Of a stretch of 6,083 nt of DNA, positions 1 to 5,798 are shown one piece after another. This DNA comes from Desulfobacteraceae bacterium (GTDB lineage: Bacteria; Desulfobacterota; DSM-4660; Desulfatiglandales; Desulfatiglandaceae), in assembly GCA_020349865.1 (NCBI GenBank), contig CP070700.1, positions 81,139 through 87,221 of the forward strand. The letters are read 5' to 3'. Position 1 is the first letter of the stretch. Every line of letters begins with the position of its first letter. The notes under the pieces are model-generated. The model worked only from the letters and a program-made list of their open reading frames with translations, was not told the DNA's origin and made no database searches. The translations under genes and the position numbers were made by a program.

Positions 1-1473
1 GGTATGCACAAAATCTGGCCGGTAGGTGAATATCAATAAAACCCTTGCCCCCGCTATGCTCTCTAAAATATATTTCAACAGCTCCTCTGAACTCTTATCC
101 ACCCAGTGGAGATCTTCATAAGCCAGAATCAGCGGCCGGATCTCAGAGCCCTTTAGGGCGATCTGCTTAAATGCCGCCGTGATTCGATTTTTTTTCGCCT
201 CAGGGCTTAGGGGGATCTTGTCGATACCACTGTCTTTGACCGAAAAAAGCTCTAAAAAATAAGGGAGGGTCGAATCTTCTTCTACTCTCAATATTTTCAG
301 GCCGCGTATGACCTTTTCCCTGATCACTGGATCCTCATCGCCTTCATGAATATCGAAGTTGGCCTTCAGTGAGTCTATATGGAGATGATAAGGGACATCC
401 TTACTGTACGAGAGACATTTTCCCTCTATAAAAGTGACATCCTCGTGGGCAATGGCCTTTCGGAACTCATATAAGAGTCTGGATTTGCCTATCCCGGCCT
501 CAGCCATGATTGAAAACGCCTGCCCTCTGCCCACCTTAGAGCGCTCCAACCCATCAAGCAGAAGCTCGAGCTCCCGCTCTCTACCCGCCAAGCGCGTCAG
601 TCCCCGCTCTGCGCTGACGTCAAACTTCGTCCTCATGGTACTGGTGGCGATGGCGCGGTAGACGTTGACTGGCTCTTCCTTGCCTTTAATCACCCTCTGG
701 CCCAGACCCTCGAAGCGAAATAATCCTTCTGTGAGTTTGAATGTATCCTCTGTAATATAGGTTGTTCCGGGTTGTGCCTGTCCTTCCATTCTGGAGGCCA
801 GATTTACCGTATCGCCAACCGCCTTGAACTCAACTCGCAGATCGTTGCCCACGGTACCCACTACCACCGGTCCGGTATGGATACCGATTCGCATTTTAAC
901 AGGCGGGACAAGTCTTTTTTCTTGCTTCAATTGGTCACTGAATTTTGCCATTTCCCGGTGAATGGCAAGGCTTGATCGAATCGCCCGTTGCGGTGCATCC
1001 TCCAAAGCAACTGGAGCTCCAAAAAGGGCCATGATCCCATCGCCGGTCATCTCATTGACCGTGCCCTCATAGTCGTGGACCTTATGGATGAGGATCTCAT
1101 AAACCTGATCCATGATCGAATAAGCTTGTTCAGGGCCGAGCTTTTCGGAAAGTGTGGTAAACCCCTCCATGTCACAGAACATCACCGTGACCTGCTTGCG
1201 TTCACCCTCGATTTTATCTTTTTGTGACAGGATTTTATCAGTGAGACCTTTCGGAAGATAACGTTGGATTTTGTCTATTTTCTCATCAAAGGAAAGGTCT
1301 TTGGGCGGTGGGGCTGAGGGAAGAGTTAAATTATGGCCACATTCGTTACAAAAAATATTCCCCGGAATGTTCTCATAACCACATTTTGTGCAGACAAGGG
1401 AAAGCTTTGCGCCACACTTACCACAGAACTTTGCTTCTTGGGGATTCTCAGACTGGCATTTTGGGCATTTCAC
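1..1473 (-). CDS. Zinc-ribbon / class III nucleotide cyclase / AAA-type ATPase signalling protein (3' end outside window)
   Basis: The frame is open from a GTG at 1473 to the window edge: 491 residues without a stop. An in-frame TAG at 1492-1494 and a GGAGGG ribosome site 8 bases upstream fix the GTG start. Residues 1-48 form a double zinc ribbon (C3, C6, C17, C20; C28, C31, C42, C45). Residues about 92-275 are a class III adenylate/guanylate cyclase domain, with metal-binding D101 (FCDMEGFT) and D145 (MTGDGIMALFG) and transition-state N224 and R228 (GDTVNLASRME). From about 290 an AAA/STAND-like ATPase domain begins, with a P-loop at 324-331 (AEAGIGKS; Ala replaces the first Gly) and a Walker B-like LILAYEDLHW at about 448-457. 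Family members usually continue into a long TPR-like C-terminus, which would lie outside the window. Expected role: making cAMP or cGMP under control of the ATPase/TPR part, in the cytoplasm (no membrane segment seen). The substrate-specifying positions are unusual (E141, K217). The family call is firm; substrate and signal are unknown. Confidence 0.93.
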   Translation of the reverse strand, partial: MKCPKCQSENPQEAKFCGKCGAKLSLVCTKCGYENIPGNIFCNECGHNLTLPSAPPPKDLSFDEKIDKIQRYLPKGLTDKILSQKDKIEGERKQVTVMFCDMEGFTTLSEKLGPEQAYSIMDQVYEILIHKVHDYEGTVNEMTGDGIMALFGAPVALEDAPQRAIRSSLAIHREMAKFSDQLKQEKRLVPPVKMRIGIHTGPVVVGTVGNDLRVEFKAVGDTVNLASRMEGQAQPGTTYITEDTFKLTEGLFRFEGLGQRVIKGKEEPVNVYRAIATSTMRTKFDVSAERGLTRLAGRERELELLLDGLERSKVGRGQAFSIMAEAGIGKSRLLYEFRKAIAHEDVTFIEGKCLSYSKDVPYHLHIDSLKANFDIHEGDEDPVIREKVIRGLKILRVEEDSTLPYFLELFSVKDSGIDKIPLSPEAKKNRITAAFKQIALKGSEIRPLILAYEDLHWVDKSSEELLKYILESIAGARVLLIFTYRPDFVHT

Positions 1474-1481
1474 TTTTGGTG

Positions 1482-1487
1482 CCCTCC
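1482..1487 (-). promoter_or_regulatory. Ribosome binding site of the cyclase gene
   Basis: GGAGGG on the minus strand lies 8 bases upstream of the GTG at 1473. It supports this non-ATG start. The in-frame TAG just upstream (1492-1494) excludes a longer protein. Confidence 0.8.
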
Positions 1488-1547
1488 AGATCTAAAGAAA
1501 GGTCAACTTGAAGGATAAATGGAAGAATTTTCTTCTTTTGAGGATGA

Positions 1548-1576
1548 AGTATAATCGAGGTATAATCCTGCGTCAA
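1548..1576 (-). promoter_or_regulatory. Sigma70-type promoter for the cyclase gene
   Basis: On the minus strand a -35 box TTGACG (1571-1576, five of six consensus bases) is followed after exactly 17 bases by a -10 box TATACT (1548-1553, five of six). Transcription would start near 1541, giving a leader of about 70 bases before the GTG at 1473. The leader contains an inverted repeat, GAAGAA-TT-TTCTTC (1522-1535), that could be a regulator site. The promoter suggests the cyclase gene is transcribed independently of the operon upstream. This is sequence matching only; the sigma factor preference of the organism is not known. Confidence 0.6.
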
Positions 1577-2154
1577 CCTGGGTGTGATTTCCATATATTG
1601 TATGTCTTCCCAACCCTCTCAGATTGAAGGATACTTGCCAAAAGACGCTGAAGCACTCCCACAAAAAGCAGCCTAGATTACAAACCAAATCTTTGAATAT
1701 TTTGCCTTTTTATTTCTCCACCAGCATAGCAGTATCTCTCAGTTCGCTACCAATTACATCATGAAGATCCACCCAGAAGATGTTGTAGTCTAGGATTTAG
1801 AATGTATGGCTCAGATAAGAAGAAGGTGATTCAAATACCTATCTTTATCTCAACTTTTGCTGAAGATGAGATGCTCTTAAGAGCTGAGATGAGGGATATA
1901 TAAGACTGGCAGCTTCAGTAACTGATCGAATATTACAATCTCAAGAATACAAAAAAATCCTTCTATTAGATTTTTTAATCGACATTTTCAACGTCTACAA
2001 AAAACCATTTTGAGGATTCGGTGGGCTGCTTCTGCTAATCCCAAGCCCTGATATTTTTTAATTGAAGAGTGAATGGATCCATTAGGTAAATTCAAAATAT
2101 CCCCATATCATTTTGTAATCGCAAAAATGTTTCTTAACCAGTCCTTTATATCGA
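1577..2154. other. AT-rich intergenic stretch without a convincing gene
   Basis: Between the AOR stop codon and the cyclase promoter I find no ORF with a recognisable product. Two short plus-strand islands look faintly coding: 1602-1676 (24 codons from ATG, containing QIEGYLPKDAEALPQKAA) and 1802-1903 (33 codons, containing KVIQIPIFISTFAEDEM). Both lack a ribosome site and are interrupted by stops, so at most they are gene remnants. Perfect palindromes are GCTCTTAAGAGC (1873-1884) and AATGGATCCATT (2072-2083). An A/T-only-type hairpin (1952-1959 with 1969-1976) and a weak GGGCT/AGCCC stem (2023-2027 with 2044-2048) lie downstream of the AOR gene. Neither is a classical terminator, although the operon probably ends somewhere here. 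Confidence 0.5.
1873..1884. repeat. Perfect 12-base palindrome in the intergenic stretch
   Basis: GCTCTTAAGAGC is self-complementary and is flanked by short TGAGAT words (1867-1872 and 1885-1890), with an inverted ATCTCA at 1847-1852. It could be a protein-binding site or part of a transcript-end hairpin. A chance palindrome of this length is possible, and no regulator gene lies nearby. Confidence 0.3.
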
Positions 2155-4008
2155 TTACGGAAGGTCTTTTATTGCATCTTCTAATCCCAATTTTTCCAAG
2201 GTCTCAGGCAATGGTTTTCCTGTTTTGGGGTCCCAACCCATGGACTCGCAGTAGTTCTTAACCATAGTGTCCCATTTTTCCATAATGTTTCTGCCTTTGG
2301 CTGGCCCGCTGGTGGGAATAGAACCGTAGCGCGCAGAAGGTCTTTCGTCTTCAACTCTCATACCATGTCCAAGATTGAAGACCCTCAGAAGATTGACAAT
2401 CCTTCTGCCAACATTGAAAGCGTCTTCAAGGGACCAGTTCCACCCCGTTACAGCATTGAAACACTTCAGGACCATCTTCGGATGGGGTGATGCTAATCGG
2501 CAGATTCCCAGACAATCATCAAACTGGCGAATTCCATTAAAATTGGCATTCAGGGAAGAGACCTCCTCGTGGGAAAAGGGATCGGTAATTGGAGGCACTT
2601 TATCAACCATATCGGGCCTAACTCCACCGAAGGTTGACTCGATGGTGCTGGTATTTGTCAGGCACGTATCAAATAGTTCACTCCACCTTGCGCGATGGTC
2701 ATGACCTCTGGGTGTCGCCCCTTTGTGGGTATACACAGCCCAATCGGCTGCTTTCCCTCCTATTTTCTTAGATGCCCTCATCACTCCATCCGCCAACAGA
2801 TTTCCTAGATAGCCTTCTTTGCGTGCGATCCGATTGAGCAAAGCTTTGACTGCCTCGACATTTCCCCAGTTAAGAGAAAGACCTTCTGTTTCTTTCTCAG
2901 TGAACACCCCTTTTTCAAAGCACTCCATTGTCCAAGCCGCAGTCCAGGATGACTCATTGCAGTCCATGCCGAGGCGGTCAACTTCTCTGATCAACATGAC
3001 AACCGCCCCTAAATCCGTATTTCCAATCAAAGGACCGAATCCTGCCAAGGCCTCATATTCAGGTTCCTCCCCTACAATGCCGCTATAAGGTCCTTCTGTT
3101 ACAGTGACTTGTACCACGTGCGCGATGGGACAATTGTAACAAGGTTTCGCCTTAATCTTGAAATGACTCCTTATGTATTGACCATTCATTTTCTCGTGCT
3201 CGGGGAAAAAGTGTTCAGTCAAATTCTTCACCGGTAACGCACCCGATTCATAAACCGCTGAAAAGATTCCGGCAGTTCCGAATTCCTGAAAAGGACCCCA
3301 TGTTTTCGCATATTCATACAGTTCTCTATTCGTTTCTTTCAATCCAACCGGATCCGAAATTTCAAAATTGAGGTCTCCTCGGTATGCCACTACGGCCTTA
3401 AGGTTCTTTGATCCCATGACTGCACCGATGCCGTTGTGCGCGGCCACATGCCCCCGATCTCCTGCAATAACAGAGTAGAAGACCCCATTCTCCCCGGCAG
3501 GTCCGATCGCGTATATGCTTACATCGTGTTCTTTGACCCCTAATTCTACGCGTAAATCGTCCTCCACCTTTTGGACATCCTTACCGGCAAGATGTCGTGC
3601 ATCTTGAATCTGTGATTCCCCGTTGCGGATGACGAGATAAACCGGATTCGGTGATTTCCCCTGGATGACGATACCGTCAAAACCGGAAAACTTTAAATAG
3701 GCACCAAAAAAGCCATTCGCCTGTGATGATCCGGCAATATTAGTCATTGGTCCTTTCGTTGTAACATTAAATGTTCCCGCACCAAAAACACCGCTTCCAG
3801 CCAAAGGACCCGACGACCATATCAGCCGGTTTTTAGGATTTGACCATTCAATACCGGGAGGAACTTCCTCGTAGAGGTATTTTGCACCGAATCCGACACC
3901 TCCTACCCATTTCCTTAATATTCCATCGTTCAGGGTCTCTATCCATTGTTTACCTGTAGAAAGATCTACTCTCAGTATTTTCGCTGTGCAGCCACATAGC
4001 TTGCTCAT
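2155..4008 (-). CDS. Aldehyde:ferredoxin oxidoreductase (AOR) family tungsto/molybdo-pterin enzyme
   Basis: The gene encodes 617 residues, the usual length for this family. Members hold a tungsten or molybdenum bis-pterin cofactor and one 4Fe-4S cluster, and couple aldehyde/acid or related low-potential carbonyl chemistry to ferredoxin in the cytoplasm. The N-terminal AOR domain (about 1-207) has GGVGFGAK (36-43), the TTKGPMTN to SSQANGFFG region and a GIGAVMGSKNLKAVV end. The C-terminal domain carries the pterin-contact motifs DxxGMD (DRLGMD, 344-349) and DxxGIC (DCLGIC, 498-503), plus a GEEPEYEALAGFGPLIGN segment. Cluster ligands are C290, C293 and C503, but the expected third cysteine of CxxCxxxC is H297 (CYNCPIAH). 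The ATG at 4008 is chosen because AAAGGTGG lies 5 bases upstream. A GTG at 4017, adding three residues, overlaps that ribosome site and is less likely. It is probably the last gene of the operon, 65 bases after the duplicated-domain gene. The true substrate cannot be read from sequence. Confidence 0.95.
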   Translation of the reverse strand: MSKLCGCTAKILRVDLSTGKQWIETLNDGILRKWVGGVGFGAKYLYEEVPPGIEWSNPKNRLIWSSGPLAGSGVFGAGTFNVTTKGPMTNIAGSSQANGFFGAYLKFSGFDGIVIQGKSPNPVYLVIRNGESQIQDARHLAGKDVQKVEDDLRVELGVKEHDVSIYAIGPAGENGVFYSVIAGDRGHVAAHNGIGAVMGSKNLKAVVAYRGDLNFEISDPVGLKETNRELYEYAKTWGPFQEFGTAGIFSAVYESGALPVKNLTEHFFPEHEKMNGQYIRSHFKIKAKPCYNCPIAHVVQVTVTEGPYSGIVGEEPEYEALAGFGPLIGNTDLGAVVMLIREVDRLGMDCNESSWTAAWTMECFEKGVFTEKETEGLSLNWGNVEAVKALLNRIARKEGYLGNLLADGVMRASKKIGGKAADWAVYTHKGATPRGHDHRARWSELFDTCLTNTSTIESTFGGVRPDMVDKVPPITDPFSHEEVSSLNANFNGIRQFDDCLGICRLASPHPKMVLKCFNAVTGWNWSLEDAFNVGRRIVNLLRVFNLGHGMRVEDERPSARYGSIPTSGPAKGRNIMEKWDTMVKNYCESMGWDPKTGKPLPETLEKLGLEDAIKDLP

Positions 4009-4013
4009 CTTTG

Positions 4014-4021
4014 CCACCTTT
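4014..4021 (-). promoter_or_regulatory. Ribosome binding site deciding the AOR start
   Basis: AAAGGTGG on the minus strand sits 5 bases before the ATG at 4006-4008. The alternative in-frame GTG (4015-4017) is part of this ribosome site itself, so the ATG is the better start. Confidence 0.65.
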
Positions 4022-4073
4022 CTTCAAACTATTTGGGGACTCTTCACTTTTTGCCACGGAATGAATTCGTCGT

Positions 4074-4898
4074 TTAGGACGCACCGTTTTGACATACACA
4101 CTCCACAAAGTCCCTCACTTTTGCCCCGCGAGATGCTCCCAATTTAATCGCCAATTGATTGGCGTAGGAAATGACCCCTTCATAGTAGGTTGAGCGCGAA
4201 TCGCCGATCCGTCCACTGGTATGCGCCACAGTCGCGGCGGCAATGCCCCGTTCGTCGAGGGGGTCTAAACGACCAATTCCCGCCTGGTCAATGCCGACCC
4301 CGGCATCGTTAAAAACCGCGATAAGTGCCTGTACGTTAAATGCTTTTTCTTTCCAGCCTCCGATGAGACCACCGTGTGAGCCGGTGATGACAACTTGACC
4401 GGCATCCTCTTTCTTCACAAGGGATGCCGAATCGATACAGACAATCTTTGGGGGACCCTCTGAGATCACAAAACGCGTCTCCTCATAAGCTGGCGGTTTA
4501 CCGAACGGAAGTGGCGCTTTTTTTAAGCACGCGGCTGCGCGAGCAACCTCCATTCCCGGTATGCACCTTACATTCTTCGCCATTTGATTAGCGTGGCTGA
4601 TCATACCCCTTTGAAACATATCGGCAGCGTCCCCAATTCGTGCAGAAGTGTGTGATACAACAGCCGCCGCCATTCCTATTTCTTCACAATATTGGAGGCA
4701 GGCAATTCCAGCATCTTGACACCCTACACCTGCGTCATTCAGGATTACCGCCCGGGCACCGCTATCTGCTGATTTGTATGCTGCATAAATCCCCCCATGA
4801 GAACTTGCAATTACAACCTGTTCCCGTGCCGTCGCGTCCAAATAATTCACGCTGTCTACTATTATAATACCCTCGGTATTCTCTGTCTGATTGTACAT
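4074..4898 (-). CDS. Protein of two tandem copies of an unrecognised alpha/beta-type domain
   Basis: The 274-residue soluble protein has no signal peptide or membrane segment. I do not recognise the family. It is clearly an internal duplication: residues about 11-117 and 151-261 repeat the same order of motifs. These are SHGG (33-36 and 174-177), NDAGVG (54-59 and 197-202), DQAGI/QDAGI, a Gly-Ala-rich strand, HTSxRIGD (83-90 and 226-233) and ISxANQxA (100-107 and 243-250), with a constant offset of 141-143 residues. The conserved His, Asn, Asp, Ser/Thr and Arg residues survive in both halves, suggesting two catalytic or ligand sites or one site shared at a pseudo-dimer interface. The alternation of hydrophobic strands with Gly-rich turns suggests a Rossmann-like enzyme. 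The ATG at 4898 has a weak upstream GGACGAG; no other early start is present. It lies 45 bases after the MBL gene and 65 bases before the AOR gene, so it probably shares their pathway. Confidence 0.88.
   Translation of the reverse strand: MYNQTENTEGIIIVDSVNYLDATAREQVVIASSHGGIYAAYKSADSGARAVILNDAGVGCQDAGIACLQYCEEIGMAAAVVSHTSARIGDAADMFQRGMISHANQMAKNVRCIPGMEVARAAACLKKAPLPFGKPPAYEETRFVISEGPPKIVCIDSASLVKKEDAGQVVITGSHGGLIGGWKEKAFNVQALIAVFNDAGVGIDQAGIGRLDPLDERGIAAATVAHTSGRIGDSRSTYYEGVISYANQLAIKLGASRGAKVRDFVECVCQNGAS
4116..4448 (-). repeat. Second copy of the duplicated domain (protein-level repeat)
   Basis: This covers residues about 151-261 of the duplicated-domain protein and holds SHGG, NDAGVG, HTSGRIGD and ISYANQLA. 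The codons differ widely from those of the first copy, so the duplication is old and maintained by protein-level selection. Confidence 0.8.
4548..4868 (-). repeat. First copy of the duplicated domain (protein-level repeat)
   Basis: This covers residues about 11-117 of the duplicated-domain protein and holds SHGG, NDAGVG, HTSARIGD and ISHANQMA in the same order and spacing as the second copy. A linker of about 30 residues (KKAPLPFGKPPAYEETRF region) joins the two. Confidence 0.8.
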
Positions 4899-4943
4899 TT
4901 TAGCTCGTCCGACCTATATATTAACTGTTCGATTCAAGCAATT

Positions 4944-5700
4944 TCAGCATCCCTTTTCGTCTGGTATTTGCTTTTTTGTGCCCATGACCGGGTCATAAAA
5001 CGGACTGATGATATCAGCCAAGTTTCTGATCCTTAAGGTGCTCTCGTAAGCTTGTAACATGTCAGTATGAATTCCAGGGGGAATTACTTTTGGGATAACA
5101 TCCGTCATCCAAGCCTGATTCTTTTGGGGCAGAAAATTATCGTTGGTACAACAGAAGCCTGTTATGATCGCTACCCCTGCGCTTGTTGAAACAGCAACTG
5201 ACTGCCCCCCGGGGCTGTGTCCCGGAGTCAAAAAAAAGTTTTATACCGGGTAGTAATTCCTGATCGCCATCAGCAATCTGAAAAGATAGTCCTTCAAACA
5301 GATTGCGCTGATAGGCTCCAGCAAACATCGGGTGGGGGTCTAATGCAAAATCCAGTTCCTTTCTCTGTACAACGAATTCAGCTTTTGGCAATAATTTAGA
5401 ATTAGCGCAATGATCATACATGAGATGTGTATGGATGACGATTCGTATATCCTCTAAATCTAGCCCAAAGCTTTGCAGTGCTTTTTCGAAATTCATAACC
5501 GGCTTTACGGGCTCATGCCTTAAACGAGACATAACGTCTGCGTGACCACTCGTATCAACCAGAATAGGTTCAGAACCTCCGGTGATTAGATAGAAAGGGC
5601 ATGGAATCCACATTAACTTACCATAATTGCGAAGATATGTTATTCTTCCGGTCTCAACCGCCAGCTGTGCTGTTACAATAGGATGGATAATATAGGACAT
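4944..5700 (-). pseudogene. MBL-fold hydrolase of N-acyl-homoserine-lactonase type, frame broken at a T8 run
   Basis: The ATG at 5700, with AGGGAGAG 6 bases upstream, opens a frame that runs to 5137 (187 residues). The natural continuation TPGHSPGGQ lies in another frame ending at 4944. Removing one T from the coding-strand T8 run (5230-5237) restores a 251-residue protein, the normal length of AHL-lactonase-type MBL enzymes, reading KLFLTPGHSPGG across the junction. The fold is recognisable from ILVDTSGH (46-53), IHTHLMYDHC (89-98), VVQRKELDFA and TPGHSPGGQ. Against the lactonase ligand set, H92, D96, H97 and H161 are present. The second His of HxHxDH is M94, the GD aspartate appears as F182, and the last His as Y235. 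A conventional two-zinc lactonase is therefore doubtful. The break could be a real mutation, a homopolymer sequencing error or slippage. It sits between the pdxA-like and duplicated-domain genes in the putative operon. The fold is firm; the activity is unknown. Confidence 0.85.
5230..5237 (-). other. T8 homopolymer at the frame break of the MBL gene
   Basis: The coding strand reads AAAC, then eight T, then GACTCC. With seven T the frame continues as KLFLTPGHSPGG, the expected MBL motif. With eight T it gives LFFDSGTQPRG and then a stop at 5137-5139. This is the single point where the two halves of the gene change frame. Confidence 0.85.
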
Positions 5701-5746
5701 TCAAATCTCTCCCTCGATGAATTCGTGTATTTTCTTATGAAATTCT

Positions 5747-5783
5747 ATTATTAAGGGATTAGTTTCTCTCTGCCCTTAATTAT
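5747..5783. repeat. Inverted repeat between the pdxA-like and MBL genes
   Basis: The arms ATTATTAAGGG (5747-5757) and CCCTTAATTAT (5773-5783) pair at 10 of 11 positions around a 15-base loop. The repeat lies in the 98-base gap, 47 bases before the MBL start. No T-rich tail follows on the minus strand, so it is not a classical terminator. It could be an operator, an RNA-processing or attenuation hairpin, or chance in AT-rich DNA. Confidence 0.4.
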
Positions 5784-5798
5784 TAACCAATGAGACAT

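Noticed and set aside
434..1518. Plus-strand ORFs of 61-79 codons opposite the cyclase gene
   Set aside because: They are antisense to a continuous, strongly recognisable coding frame and have no recognisable products or ribosome sites.
1503..1688. Minus-strand ORF of 61 codons upstream of the cyclase gene
   Set aside because: Its Cys/Trp/Ser-rich composition is unlike a conserved protein, there is no clear ribosome site, and it spans the cyclase promoter and runs up to its leader.
1952..1976. Hairpin AAAAAATC / GATTTTTT as terminator of the AOR operon
   Set aside because: The stem is almost entirely A-T and there is no GC-rich core, so it would be too weak for a classical intrinsic terminator. 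The AT-rich background makes chance pairing likely.
2023..2048. GGGCT / AGCCC stem downstream of the AOR gene as terminator
   Set aside because: Only five base pairs with a 16-base loop, and no T tract follows immediately on the minus strand.
2375..3088. Plus-strand ORFs of 89 and 109 codons opposite the AOR gene
   Set aside because: They are antisense shadows of a well-conserved AOR frame, and their sequences look like no protein family.
5137..5700. Two separate small genes (5137-5700 and 4944-5231) instead of one MBL gene
   Set aside because: The first ends in non-homologous residues after LPGIKLF and the second begins exactly at the missing TPGHSPGG motif. One T removed from the T8 run joins them into a protein of normal MBL lactonase length.
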